64,000 nt of DNA from Maridesulfovibrio hydrothermalis AM13 = DSM 14728 (GCF_000331025.1 NC_020055.1:1530370-1594369); one strand, 5' to 3'. Positions 26,638 to 35,982 are shown, numbered from the stretch's first letter. Numbers and translations are program-made. The notes: generated by a model from the sequence alone, not told the origin.

Positions 26638-27453
26638 TTATATGCAAGTATACTGTGTCGGTGTGGCCCCTGTATATTTGCGGAATGTGTTGGTGAAATG
26701 GCTCTGATCTGAAAATCCGCTTTGCAATGCTGTTTCAGCGAAGGGAGTCCCTGAGCGCAGGAGTCGTTTGGCATGCTCAATGCGTTGCTGAAGGTGATAG
26801 CTGTGTGGTGGTAATCCGGTTGCTCTTTTGAAAACGCGCAGCAGGTGGTAGCGGGATAGTCCGGCAATTTTTGAAAGTTCATCAAGTGATATTTGGCCCG
26901 AAAGATTTTCGGTCAGATATTCACGGGCCAGCTTTACTGCTGTAGGTTCTTTCGTCTGCGGTACTCTGGGAACTGTTTCGCAATGGCGGGCCAGCAGTGC
27001 TGCGGCTGCACGGGCAAGGGCGGTATCAAGAGCCAGTCTGCTTGTTCTGGCTTTAACAGCCAGATTGAGCTGGGTCAGGGTTCCGGTGGTAAGCTTATCT
27101 TTTATGACAATTGATTTAAATTCCGGCAGGCTGTCTTTTTCAGCAAGGTCTACCAGTGCCTTTTTTATGAGTGGATTATCAAAGGAAAAAACGCGGTAAG
27201 TGAGGCGGGTGTTTAAATCGGTCAGAACTCCGGAATGTACTAAACCGGGGTTGAAAAGGGCAATCTCTCCGCTGCGCACAAAGGAACTTCCTGAACCGGG
27301 CTGGCGGCAATAGCAGCCGTCTGCCTCCATAACTCCGACAGAGTGAAATCCGTGGGTATGGTTCGGGAAAGAGTGGTTGGAATTTACAACCTCTTGTATC
27401 TCCAGCCCTTCGATTTCTTTGGGTCGCAGATATCTGATTGATCCTTTGTTCAT
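26638..27453 (-). CDS. AraC-family transcriptional regulator
   Basis: I prefer the ATG ending at 27453, preceded by GGTGAGTACA. A start ten residues earlier (27483) is possible. An N-terminal cupin-like sensor (HSFPNHTHGFHSVGVMEADG, FVRSGEIALFNPGLVHSG) is followed by two helix-turn-helix motifs: ISLDELSKIAGLSRYHLLRVFKRATGLPP and FAETALQSGFSDQSHFTNTFRKYTGATP. This is the AraC subtype often found beside EamA or LysE exporters. The neighbouring EamA gene is the likely target. Confidence 0.9.
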   Translation of the reverse strand: MNKGSIRYLRPKEIEGLEIQEVVNSNHSFPNHTHGFHSVGVMEADGCYCRQPGSGSSFVRSGEIALFNPGLVHSGVLTDLNTRLTYRVFSFDNPLIKKALVDLAEKDSLPEFKSIVIKDKLTTGTLTQLNLAVKARTSRLALDTALARAAAALLARHCETVPRVPQTKEPTAVKLAREYLTENLSGQISLDELSKIAGLSRYHLLRVFKRATGLPPHSYHLQQRIEHAKRLLRSGTPFAETALQSGFSDQSHFTNTFRKYTGATPTQYTCI

Positions 27454-27552
27454 TGTACTCACCGCTTTTTTTGAAGAGTTCATAACCCTTGTGACAAAGG
27501 TAAGTTAGCCTAAGGTTATGGAGCGGTCTTGTAAATAATTGCTATCTTGAAT

Positions 27553-28644
27553 TTATTGAGGAGCTTTCTTGCGTTTGCGTTTAATTCCGTGTTTTTTGAG
27601 AGCGTTAACAATATCTTCAAATCCATTCAGGGTGTTAGCCATTATTTTAATTTTTCTACCATTTCTGTCTACTACGTTTATGCCGTATTCCTCATTACCA
27701 TCCAGCGCTATTCCCATGCCTATTGATTGAAAAGAGCTTCCAAAATGGAGTAGCATGTGGGCCAGCTTGGTGGAGGTGCGTGTTTTGTACGACTGGTAGT
27801 AGTCAATTTCAGTCCAGCGCAAGAGGGTGTCCTTTTGACCTCTGATCTCGCGCAGTCCCTCATCTGTGATGCGGTAGCTAAGTATACTGTAGTTAAGGCC
27901 CACCCTCAAAAACAGCAGACATATTGCCGCCAGCAGCCACATGGCAAGAGTTAACCCGATCCAGCCCTGAGATACGCTCAGAACGCTGACTCCCCCTTTC
28001 ATGCTCCAGACAATGGGGAAAGGCAGAAGGAAAAAAACAGTGGTTAGGATCAGGCCCATGATGTCCGGAGTTATGACAGTTAAGCCCTGAGGATAGTGGA
28101 TTTCATCCTCTGCGAAAACTTTACGTGGGATCAAGGCGTAAAGAAGGAAGGCCGTGATCGCAAGAAATGCTCCCAGATGTCTGAGCGGATATAGGAATTT
28201 AGAAGGCAGGCCATATATATCCTGTACGTAAGCGGCTCTTACAGCCAGCCATTTGTCACCTTTATTTACTGAAAGGTAGGTGGTGGTTTCGAGCGGGAAG
28301 CTGCTTAAAGCGTCAAAGGGCTGGTCATTGGGGCGGAAAATGAAGCGTTTGTTGTCCATGCCGAATCTTTTTGCCATAAGGGCAGGACTGTTTTCAGGAT
28401 AATTCAGTTTGCTCGTAAGGTTGTTCCATGTTGGGCTGTTGACCTCAGTGGTGCGGCCTTTTGTTATTTTTTGAATATATTCATCAAAATTAAGAACTTT
28501 TTCACTTTGCTGAACATGGCGTTCATAACCTGATTTAAAATTCTCAGGTTGAATGATCAGGACTTTTCCTCCGGGCCACAAAATGAGATAGCCGCCGAGG
28601 CAGAGTAAAGCTAAGGCCAGTATTCTTCTTAGTAATTCAGTCAT
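27553..28644 (-). CDS. membrane protein of unknown function (363 aa)
   Basis: I start it at MTELLRRIL, where CCGGAATATC precedes the ATG. An upstream start adds 22 residues of low plausibility. The first transmembrane segment lies at about 5-25, then a 130-residue periplasmic region without cysteines, then three hydrophobic segments (about 155-180, 195-220, 230-255), and a C-terminal cytosolic domain (YRITDEGLREIRGQKDTLLRWTEIDYYQ) that resembles PH-like domains of bacterial membrane proteins. It ends in a strongly basic tail KRKRKK. I do not recognise the family. It is alone on its strand between the AraC and alkyltransferase-like genes. Confidence 0.75.
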   Translation of the reverse strand: MTELLRRILALALLCLGGYLILWPGGKVLIIQPENFKSGYERHVQQSEKVLNFDEYIQKITKGRTTEVNSPTWNNLTSKLNYPENSPALMAKRFGMDNKRFIFRPNDQPFDALSSFPLETTTYLSVNKGDKWLAVRAAYVQDIYGLPSKFLYPLRHLGAFLAITAFLLYALIPRKVFAEDEIHYPQGLTVITPDIMGLILTTVFFLLPFPIVWSMKGGVSVLSVSQGWIGLTLAMWLLAAICLLFLRVGLNYSILSYRITDEGLREIRGQKDTLLRWTEIDYYQSYKTRTSTKLAHMLLHFGSSFQSIGMGIALDGNEEYGINVVDRNGRKIKIMANTLNGFEDIVNALKKHGIKRKRKKAPQ

Positions 28645-28917
28645 GATATTCCGGTGCTGTTGATATGAAATGAGGTGATAATACGTTTGTTTGTAATACC
28701 TGCGTAGCATAACAGGAATGGGTTTCCGGTCAACTGTAAGCCGGGTTGTATAACTTTTTTACGGTTGACGGCTCTGCATTACGACGGGCCGCTGTTTTGT
28801 GCGGAGCAGCTTATAGTAATATATTGAGACAAAAACTGGAAAAAAACGTAGAACTCAGCCTTTAATGGTCAGTACTATATATCAAAATATGCAGTTTTAA
28901 ATTAAGAGCTGGGTTAA

Positions 28918-29229
28918 ATGGCTATACAGATATTCACAGCACGGGTAATCGACATTACAGGCTCCATCCCGAAAGGAAAGGTCACCACTTATGGCGGCGT
29001 AGCTGCAATGGCCGGAAATCCGCGTGCTGCGCGTCAGGTTGCGCGTATTCTCCACACCTGTTCAGAAAAAGAAGATTTGCCGTGGCATCGGGTAATCAAT
29101 CAGAAAGGCCGCATTTCGCTTAAGCGCGGGCAGGGGTATGAGGAGCAGCGGGGGCTTCTCGAACTGGAGGGAGTCGTCTTTGATCTTTCCGGGCGTGTTG
29201 ATTTTGATGAATTTTTATGGATTCCATAA
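28918..29229 (+). CDS. alkyltransferase-like protein (ATL)
   Basis: A 103-residue version of the O6-alkylguanine-DNA alkyltransferase C-terminal domain: GSIPKGKVTTYGGVAAMAGNPRAARQVARIL, then PWHRVIN with Trp56 where active enzymes have Cys (PCHRV), then GRISLKRGQGYEEQRGLLELEGV. Family knowledge: ATL proteins bind and flip O6-alkylguanine but cannot transfer the alkyl group, and they hand the lesion to nucleotide excision repair. The start is weakly supported (AGAGCTGGGTTA). It stands alone. Confidence 0.92.
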   Translation: MAIQIFTARVIDITGSIPKGKVTTYGGVAAMAGNPRAARQVARILHTCSEKEDLPWHRVINQKGRISLKRGQGYEEQRGLLELEGVVFDLSGRVDFDEFLWIP

Positions 29230-29469
29230 ATGGAATAACTGTTATCCTTTTGAGAACCTTTTTGTTCCGGATAAGCTGTTTCTTTTAAATCTTGCCCTGA
29301 AAGTTAAAAATAATCTATGATATGATAGGTGCAATGAATTAAACTGGTGGCCGCTGTGCAGGTTCATTTTAATCAAATAGAATAGTCTTTTTGTTTCAGA
29401 AATATATAAACATCTGTCGTAACTTTTTTTGCCGGGCCGTGTTGCAGGTACGTATTTGGGGGAGAAAGT

Positions 29470-30699
29470 ATGATTATTTATGTCGCGGATTTAAAATCTG
29501 GAATGGTGCTTGCTGCTGATGTCAAAGGAAGCAACGGCCGATTATTGCTTCCGGCAGGAACCTCTTTAAATGAGCAGCATTTGCGTGTTTTAAATATCTG
29601 GGGAGTAAGCGAAGCTGAAATTGATGTGCAGGGGACTGATTCAACTGTGGGAGAAGAGGAGTCCGTTGATCCATTGCTGTTAGAAAAGGCAGATAAACAT
29701 GCTGACGGGCTTTTTATTTATGCAGATATGGGCCATGAGCCGATGCCTACTCTTAAAGAGGCATGTGTTAAAAAGTATGTAGAACTGCTTTCATTAAATG
29801 AGGATTTGCCGCGTCTGCCTCAAATCCCTGAGGGGCGATTTGAAGTTCCTGCTTCTCCTGCTTTTGAAAGCGTATCTGCCTTTCTGGATAGCGGGGTCAA
29901 GCTGTCTTCTTTCCCCGACATCTATTATAAAATTATGGACGCTCTTGATGATCCCAGCTCAACATCCAATACCCTTGCAGATATTATTTCAAAGGACTCC
30001 GGACTTTGTGCCAAACTTTTAAGTTTGGTGAACAGTCCTTTGTACGGCTTTAACAAACCTGTTGATTCACTAAGCAGAGCCGTTTCGCTGGTGGGAACGC
30101 AGGGGCTAAGCCAACTGGCTCTGGGTGTTACGGTCATGAATTCATTTCAGGGTTTTGACGGTAAATATTTTTCAATGTCCGATTTCTGGAAGCATTCCTT
30201 ATCTTGCGGAGTATTCTGCCGTATTTTGTCATCCCAGATTCCCGGTACTTCTCAGGATAATTGTTTTCTGGTGGGTATGCTGCATGATCTGGGACGGCTC
30301 ATTATGCTGCAACTGGCACCGGAAGAAAGTACATTATCTTTCCAGCTTGCCAAATCACAGGGTTTTTCACTTGATTTAGCAGAAAGAGTGGTCTTTGGAT
30401 TTGACCATTGCCAGCTTGCCGGTGAGCTTTTCGAGATTTGGAATTTTCCACCTGCACTGACCGAAGCAGTAGTAGGGCATCACGGACATGGCAAAGATGT
30501 TTTACTTGAGTCTGCAATCTGCTCTGTGGGTGATACTATGGCTGTGGCTATGCAGGAAGGTTCTAACGGTTCCGGTTTTGTAAAGGCTCCTTATATCGGG
30601 GCATGGGACAGTCTGGGCCTTCCTTCGAGCGCGCTTGCTACGGCATTACTCAAAGCCCGGCGCCAGATTGATGATATACTGACGATTTTCGGAGGTTGA
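29470..30699 (+). CDS. HDOD-domain signalling protein
   Basis: A 409-residue protein. Residues 1-55 (MIIYVADLKSGMVLAADVKG) are a short DUF3391-like or HD-associated module. The HDOD domain (about 140-340) starts LSSFPDIYYKIMDALDDPSS and contains ISKDSGLCAKLLSLVNSPLYGF, SRAVSLVGTQGLSQLALGVTVM and NCFLVGMLHDLGRLIMLQLAPE. HDOD proteins lack the full HD phosphohydrolase activity and act as regulatory partners of kinases and cyclases. GGGGAGAAAGT precedes the ATG. It ends 2 bases before the start of a histidine kinase gene, which implies translational coupling and a joint role. Confidence 0.9.
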   Translation: MIIYVADLKSGMVLAADVKGSNGRLLLPAGTSLNEQHLRVLNIWGVSEAEIDVQGTDSTVGEEESVDPLLLEKADKHADGLFIYADMGHEPMPTLKEACVKKYVELLSLNEDLPRLPQIPEGRFEVPASPAFESVSAFLDSGVKLSSFPDIYYKIMDALDDPSSTSNTLADIISKDSGLCAKLLSLVNSPLYGFNKPVDSLSRAVSLVGTQGLSQLALGVTVMNSFQGFDGKYFSMSDFWKHSLSCGVFCRILSSQIPGTSQDNCFLVGMLHDLGRLIMLQLAPEESTLSFQLAKSQGFSLDLAERVVFGFDHCQLAGELFEIWNFPPALTEAVVGHHGHGKDVLLESAICSVGDTMAVAMQEGSNGSGFVKAPYIGAWDSLGLPSSALATALLKARRQIDDILTIFGG

Positions 30700-30701
30700 G
30701 A

Positions 30702-32354
30702 ATGGACGATAAAATGCTTGTAAATTTTCAAAGGCAGCAAATCAGGGCCTTGCAGGAGGAGAAAGCAGCGGCCCTTGAAGCCTTGGATCTGGCTGAAGAC
30801 CTTGGCCATTTTTCTGCTGTGACCGGTCAGATGCCTTCACGTGAGGAGCTGCTTCGTGAAATATGTTTGCGGGCAAATAAGATGATCCCTTTTCAATCAG
30901 CCGGAATTTATCTCGTGGATGATGAAACCCATGATTTTGTTCAGGCTTTATCCTCGCCAAAGAATGCGGGAGGAATCATTGAGAAAGAGGTTAAAGGATT
31001 GATTGCTGATCAGTCATTTGCTTTTGCCTTGCAGTCTGATACTTCTGTATTCTTTTTAGATTCGACTAAATCCAATCATTTGCTGCTCCATCCCCTTTCT
31101 ACACCGTTTAGGATTCGGGGAATGTTTGTGGGGTTGATGTATCAGAATAAAGAGGAAATTCTGGATACAACTCTTAAGCTGTTCTCTGTTGTCATGCTAT
31201 CTGCCGTTCATGCTTTGGAGAATTTAGAGAATCATCTGTTTATAAAAAACCATAATAAGGAGCTGGAGCGTAAGGTTCGACTGCGTACACAGGAATTAGT
31301 GGATGCCTACGAGCGTATAAACGTAACTCTTAATGGTATGCAGGCGGGGGTTCTGGTTGTTGAAGCAGCCACGCATGTGATTGTTGATGCTAATCCTATG
31401 GCTTTAAAAATGTTAGGAGCTTCCTGGGATGAAGTTGTTGGTAAAGTCTGTTTTGATCTTATTTGTTCTGCCAGACGCGGTGCATGCCCGATTATGGATA
31501 AGGGGCTTGAGGGGAACAGTGGGGAGTGCTTAATAGAAAGGCATGATGGCAAAGTTATTCCGGTTCATAAAACTGTAAGCAAAGTCATGATAGGTGGAAA
31601 GCTTCATCTGGTTGAGAATTTTATAGATATTACTGAGCAGAAGAATCTTGCTGATCTGAAGGAAGATGTCGACCGGATTATGAGGCATGATTTGAAAAGC
31701 CCGCTTAACGGGATTATCAACTTACCGGATATTATATTGATGGATGGTGACGGGCTGAATGAGAATCAACGGGAGTTGCTGGGATACATAAAAAGTTCGG
31801 GCTATAAACTGCTGAATATGATCAACAGTTCACTTGATTTGTATAAGATGGAGACCCGGGTTTATAAGTATCATCCTAAAAAGAATAATCTTCTCTCCAT
31901 TGTGCGCTCAGTGCTGAATGACTTGTCAGAGCAGATTGAACAGAAAAAACTGGAGATTCTTTTTTTACTGGACGGAAAGAGTATCGATATTGATTGTAAT
32001 TTGATGCTCCTTTGCGAAGAGTTTTTGGTCTATTCATTATTTTCCAACCTGTTTAAGAATGCTGTTGAAGCTTCCCCTAAGGAAAAGCAGATCTCTTTTG
32101 AAGTCTTACGTGATCACGATACAACCGTTATAACAATTCGTAATCAGGGGGTGGTTCCGGAAGGAATCAGGGAATCATTTTTTGAAAAGTACGTAACTGA
32201 AGGAAAAAGCGGCGGAACAGGCTTAGGGACTTATTCAGCCAGACTCATAACAGAAACCATGGGGGGGAGTATTTCCGTTTCCAGCTCAGAGGGGAGCGGT
32301 ACAGCGATATCTATAAAACTGCCCGTATTGGTTGAAGTTGATAGCGGCTCATGA
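30702..32354 (+). CDS. GAF/PAS sensor histidine kinase, cytosolic
   Basis: ATG 30702 follows GGAGG at 30691-30695. A TTG six bases earlier is less likely. The 550-residue product has an N-terminal coiled coil, a GAF-like domain (about 40-170), a long helix with KVRLRTQELVDAYE, a PAS domain (about 195-310) with a CSARRGACP pair, then HisKA MRHDLKSPLNGI (His329) and HATPase (SNLFKNAVEASP, GKSGGTGLGTYSARL). There is no membrane segment. It is coupled to the HDOD gene upstream. No response regulator is adjacent. Confidence 0.9.
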   Translation: MDDKMLVNFQRQQIRALQEEKAAALEALDLAEDLGHFSAVTGQMPSREELLREICLRANKMIPFQSAGIYLVDDETHDFVQALSSPKNAGGIIEKEVKGLIADQSFAFALQSDTSVFFLDSTKSNHLLLHPLSTPFRIRGMFVGLMYQNKEEILDTTLKLFSVVMLSAVHALENLENHLFIKNHNKELERKVRLRTQELVDAYERINVTLNGMQAGVLVVEAATHVIVDANPMALKMLGASWDEVVGKVCFDLICSARRGACPIMDKGLEGNSGECLIERHDGKVIPVHKTVSKVMIGGKLHLVENFIDITEQKNLADLKEDVDRIMRHDLKSPLNGIINLPDIILMDGDGLNENQRELLGYIKSSGYKLLNMINSSLDLYKMETRVYKYHPKKNNLLSIVRSVLNDLSEQIEQKKLEILFLLDGKSIDIDCNLMLLCEEFLVYSLFSNLFKNAVEASPKEKQISFEVLRDHDTTVITIRNQGVVPEGIRESFFEKYVTEGKSGGTGLGTYSARLITETMGGSISVSSSEGSGTAISIKLPVLVEVDSGS

Positions 32355-32401
32355 AAAATATATAATTTTATCTATGCCGATTACTTTTCCCATAAGATTA
32401 C

Positions 32402-32433
32402 GCCCCTTGCACGGCAATGCAAGGGGCATAATT
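32402..32433. terminator. hairpin between convergent kinase and phnA genes
   Basis: GCCCCTTGCA (32402-32411) and TGCAAGGGGC (32418-32427) form a 10-bp stem. The T run is weak (ATAATTT). Confidence 0.65.
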
Positions 32434-32464
32434 TAAATCAAATGGGCAGAGGTGAAGAGATTTA

Positions 32465-32800
32465 TCAGGCTTTTTTGACTATTGATGTTTTGAGCATCAT
32501 TGCGCCGAATCCGGGGATTTTGCATGAAATGTCATGAACACCGTCTTCGGGTTCCACTAATCTGATATTTTTTACTTTTGTCCCTTTTTTGAGGGAGGAA
32601 GAAGCCCCTTTTACCTTTAAATTCTGAGTGATTATGACGGTATCTCCATCAACTAGAATATTGCCGTTTGAATCTTTATATACTTTTTCTTCCACGTCTG
32701 ACGGTTGGAACTCAAAGTTACATTCAGGGCAGATGAGGCCACTGCCGTCAGAATACACATACTTGCAATTACACTGCGGACAATCTGGTAAATTTTCCAT
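32465..32800 (-). CDS. PhnA-family zinc-ribbon protein (YjdM-like)
   Basis: A 111-residue protein. An N-terminal zinc ribbon (LPDCPQCNCKY, LICPECNFEF; Cys7, 10, 24, 27) is followed by the PhnA domain KDSNGNILVDGDTVIITQNLKVKGASSSLKKGTKVKNIRLV. This is the E. coli PhnA/YjdM family, not the phosphonoacetate hydrolase that shares the name. Its function is not settled. GGGAAGTA precedes the ATG. A 20-bp A/T palindrome lies in its 5' leader at 32826-32845. Confidence 0.9.
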   Translation of the reverse strand: MENLPDCPQCNCKYVYSDGSGLICPECNFEFQPSDVEEKVYKDSNGNILVDGDTVIITQNLKVKGASSSLKKGTKVKNIRLVEPEDGVHDISCKIPGFGAMMLKTSIVKKA

Positions 32801-33150
32801 TACTTCCCAACTATTGGTTTTTTGCTCCTTTTTTTAAAAAAAGGAATAATTTATTAAAATACACAAATAAGCAATTCCAAACTCTAAGTTTTAAAAAGTC
32901 TGGATAAAAGCCGTATACAAATTATCATAGGCTGAAAATATTGCACGGGGCAGCTTGCTGCCTTCGGCAACATTGATGTTTCCGTCTTTCAGCGTACTTA
33001 TCTCTATTATTTATCATTTGGCAGACTTTGTAAAATAAGCAGTGCCGGCTATTGGCTTTTCGGGGGGCAGCCCTCCACTTTACGGTCATCAAGTCAGAGC
33101 GCAAAGAAAAAGGATACCAATCTGATGATTGATATCCTTTTCTGGAAAAA
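32801..33150. other. 350-base gap between phnA and tRNA genes
   Basis: It contains a perfect A/T palindrome (TCCTTTTTTT/AAAAAAAGGA, 32826-32845) in the phnA leader and a terminator for the tRNA transcript at 33106-33142. I see no protein gene or integrase remnant. Confidence 0.5.
33106..33142 (-). terminator. terminator of the tRNA transcript
   Basis: On the minus strand GAAAAGGATATCAATC pairs with GATTGGTATCCTTTTTC, just past the 3' end of tRNA-Asp. Confidence 0.8.
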
Positions 33151-33227
<77 letters not shown>

Positions 33228-33270
33228 GCATATATATAATAAGCGCATTAAGCAACGCTTCTTGACAAAG

Positions 33271-33346
33271 TGGTAGGCGAAACAGGGCTCGAACCTGTGA
33301 CCCTCGGCTTGTAAGGCCGATGCTCTCCCAACTGAGCTATTCGCCC
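33271..33346 (-). tRNA. tRNA-Val (TAC)
   Basis: On the minus strand 76 bases form GGGCGAA acceptor, GCTCAGTTGGGAGAGC D-arm, anticodon stem TCGGC/GCCGA around CTTACAA (anticodon TAC), T-arm ACAGGTTCGAGCCCTGT and TTCGCCT-A-CCA. The CCA end is encoded. It precedes tRNA-Asp by 43 bases on the same transcript. Confidence 0.97.
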
Positions 33347-33495
33347 ACGGTGTCAAACTTTCAAAGTGTGGCATTTAAAAAGTAAGCGACTTGAATGTCT
33401 GTCACCACTCGGTGTTGCTCACTGCCACGAGGAGGGATACTGTCGATGAGTGGCCGTTTTGTCAAATGTTTTTTTTAATATTTTTAAAATAAATT

Positions 33496-34272
33496 CTAAT
33501 CGTCTGATATTATGGCCTTTTTATGGGCGATCTCAGCAAACTTTTCCATGCTTTCGATGGGGTTTTCGGTCTGAAAAATGTTACGCCCTATGCAGCATCC
33601 TTTACAGCCTGATTCAAGACCGCCGAGAGTGTTGCTCAGTGCCCCCTCAAGAGTTTGCCCGAGAGGTCCGCCGGTGACAAGAACCGGAACCGGGCTTGCG
33701 GCCACAGCTTTGCCGAATGCATCTCCGTTGTTGGGGAACGGGACTGCTACAATATCGGGTCCCAGTTCTGCTCCGATGCGGATGCAATGGGCGACTAGAG
33801 TGGAATCGTGTTCATTTACAATATGACTGCCTCTGGCAATGACTGTTGCCAGCACAGGGATGCCGAGCTGATGCGCTTCGTTGGTTACGTCGCCTAAGTC
33901 TACCAGCATGCGGTCTTCAAATTCATTGCCTATATTTACGTGCATGGATACAGCGTCTGCGCCCAGACGTAATGCCTCGGGGATGGAGCAGACCAGATTT
34001 TTATTATATGAAGGTGATCCATGCCTTGTTCCGGCATTAAGCTGGATGATCAGGTTTATTTCCGGAGGAACCAGTGACCCGTAATGCTTTGCCAGCCCCT
34101 TGTTGAGGATGACTCCTTGCACTCCTGAAGCTGGAAGTGCCTCCAGAATGGACTGGATGTTGCCGAGTCCTTCGATCATGCCGTCATTGGCCCCGTGATC
34201 GAGTGCAAGAATAAGGGCGTTGCCGCTGTCTTTATCGAAAAGCCGTTTCATGCGGCGATTAGTTCCGTTCAT
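33496..34272 (-). CDS. DhnA/DeoC-type class I aldolase homologue with altered catalytic residue
   Basis: A 258-residue TIM barrel related to class I fructose-bisphosphate aldolase and ADH synthase (AroA', the first step of the archaeal-type aromatic pathway used by some Desulfovibrio). It has ALILALDHGANDGMIEGL, LRLGADAVSMHVNIGNE, LVDLGDVTNEAHQLGIPVLA, VPVLVTGGPLG and GCCIGRNIFQ. The Schiff-base segment, normally DIVKxxYTGD, reads DIVAVPFPNNGD, with Ala176 in place of Lys, and the YPRG loop reads VIARG. It may therefore be non-catalytic or use a different chemistry. It is followed on the same strand by no shikimate gene; the rRNA methyltransferase lies upstream by 18 bases. Confidence 0.75.
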   Translation of the reverse strand: MNGTNRRMKRLFDKDSGNALILALDHGANDGMIEGLGNIQSILEALPASGVQGVILNKGLAKHYGSLVPPEINLIIQLNAGTRHGSPSYNKNLVCSIPEALRLGADAVSMHVNIGNEFEDRMLVDLGDVTNEAHQLGIPVLATVIARGSHIVNEHDSTLVAHCIRIGAELGPDIVAVPFPNNGDAFGKAVAASPVPVLVTGGPLGQTLEGALSNTLGGLESGCKGCCIGRNIFQTENPIESMEKFAEIAHKKAIISDD

Positions 34273-34290
34273 TTTAATTGATCCTTTGTA

Positions 34291-35547
34291 TTATTTTTCA
34301 GTCCAGATAAACCGGCTGCCTTTTTTGCCGGTTAATCCGAGTAACATATCTTTGTAATATAACCCTACAGGGCCTTTGCCTTTTGCCGGAGCCGTCAGGC
34401 TTTGCCCTGAGAGAAGATTGGACAGATCCTGTGCTTTTTCAATTACCAATGCCGACTTGTCCGGTTTGGGCGGCAGCATACATCGGGCAAACGGATCGGG
34501 GCGGAATTTGTCTCTATTGATCTTGCCGAGGTGAAATCCCTGCCAGCGCAATCCTTCGGGCAGGATGTTCAGGGCGTGCCTGTTTAGAAACATGGCTCTG
34601 CCTTTGAATTCGTATAATTCACCGTCCGGCAGGGCTGACAGGTCCACGGCATCAGGAAATTCTGTTTTTTTGAGGTTGATTTTTTTTCCGCGGGGAGTTC
34701 TAGGCTCAGGGTATTCCGGTTCCTCATTGCCGGGCTTGCGCAGGCCGCATAGATAAAATCCCTGACCGCCGCCCGAACCGTCCACGCGCAGCACTCCGTC
34801 CATATCAGGAAGAAGGGGATCTGCGATGGTAAAACCTTCCGGACGGTCAAGTGTGAAAAGTTCAAAGCCAAGTTCTTCTACTGCAAAGCGGGTTTGCTCT
34901 TCGTTTTCCTGCACATTGGTCGTGCAGGTAGAGTAAACCAGTCTACCGCCCGGAGCCAGCAGCTCATATGCTTTACTAAGCAGCTTGCGTTGCAGTTTTA
35001 CCAATGGAATGGTTTTTTCGCCTTTCCAGACGTCCATAGCTCTGGGGTTCTTATTAAGTGTTCCCCAGCCGCTGCATGGCGGGTCGAGCTGAATGATTTT
35101 CCAGCTGTGTGGGGGGAGGGGCAGCTTTTGTGATTCATAATGAACAGTTGCCGAGTTTACTGCCTGTGTCTTGCGCAGATTCTGGCGCAGAAGAGCCAGA
35201 CGATCCCCTGACGGTTCACTTGCCAGTACAAATCCGTCGCGGCCTACAAGTCTGGAGAGCAGGCCGGTTTTGCTGCCCGGAGCCGCGCACATGTCTAGCA
35301 CGATTGCCCCTTTCTCTGGGCTTAGCAGCAGAGGGGGAAGCATGGAGGAGCGGTCTTGTATATAAATTCGTCCGAATTTGGCGGCAATGGATTCGCCTAA
35401 CGGAAAAGGTTCTTTTTCCAGTATCCGGGCCATTGAATAAAATGGCTCAGGGCGGAATTCAAATCCTTGCGCTCGAAGCAATTCTTCTACAGCATCAATA
35501 TCTTTTCCGGAGCAGACAAGCCTGAATGTTCGTAAATTATTTTTCAT
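34291..35547 (-). CDS. RsmB/RsmF-type rRNA cytosine-C5 methyltransferase (NOL1/NOP2/Sun family)
   Basis: A 418-residue protein. The SAM-binding motif is VLDMCAAPGSKTGLLSRLV, the DPPCSGWGTLNKNP motif IV holds one active cysteine, and YSTCTTNVQENEEQ motif VI holds the second. FGRIYIQDRSSMLPPLLL precedes the core. A C-terminal PUA-like extension (about 290-418, ELYEFKGRAMFLNRHALNILPEGLRWQGFHLGKI) matches RsmF/YebU, which makes m5C1407 in 16S rRNA. The aldolase-like gene starts 18 bases downstream, so they are probably co-transcribed. Confidence 0.88.
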   Translation of the reverse strand: MKNNLRTFRLVCSGKDIDAVEELLRAQGFEFRPEPFYSMARILEKEPFPLGESIAAKFGRIYIQDRSSMLPPLLLSPEKGAIVLDMCAAPGSKTGLLSRLVGRDGFVLASEPSGDRLALLRQNLRKTQAVNSATVHYESQKLPLPPHSWKIIQLDPPCSGWGTLNKNPRAMDVWKGEKTIPLVKLQRKLLSKAYELLAPGGRLVYSTCTTNVQENEEQTRFAVEELGFELFTLDRPEGFTIADPLLPDMDGVLRVDGSGGGQGFYLCGLRKPGNEEPEYPEPRTPRGKKINLKKTEFPDAVDLSALPDGELYEFKGRAMFLNRHALNILPEGLRWQGFHLGKINRDKFRPDPFARCMLPPKPDKSALVIEKAQDLSNLLSGQSLTAPAKGKGPVGLYYKDMLLGLTGKKGSRFIWTEK

Positions 35548-35982
35548 AACACCTGAGAAATGTATTTTTAATGTCCGTTATTGTTTTTTTTAAATAAAGA
35601 TACTTTTATGCGAAGTGATTTTATATGAAAACGGGAACGATTCGCTGTGGCAGTATTATATTTTATTATGTATATGTTTGAATAATATTGTTAAATTTGT
35701 TCATCGGGGATGTACTGCACTGTAACATGCGTAATCCGGAGCAAGACAGATAAAACAGGCCGCAACATTTGACAAGAGGCGTGCGGACCTGTTTCTATCT
35801 TAGACTTTGCGTCCTTCTGCGTTAACTGCTACAAGCTTTTTAACCGTTTTAAATGATAAGGCAGGGCTGACCGGGGTTTGCTATTTTAGGTTATGCCCTC
35901 ATAAATGTTCATATTTTATCGTAAATATTGATTATATTACTGTTTTTCCAATATTATTAGTCTTACCCGGAGGATTAAGTTC
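35548..35982. other. 435-base AT-rich gap between divergent genes
   Basis: No protein gene seen. AAACAGG-CCGCA (35753-35764) pairs with TGCGG-A-CCTGTTT (35782-35794) around a 17-base loop with one bulge, with no T run after it. It could be part of a structured leader or small RNA. The promoter of the TolB-N/FG-GAP gene must lie to its right. Confidence 0.4.

Noticed and set aside
26460-26885. 141-codon minus-strand frame overlapping the AraC gene end
   Set aside because: Overlaps the conserved helix-turn-helix of the AraC regulator in another frame; no ribosome site.
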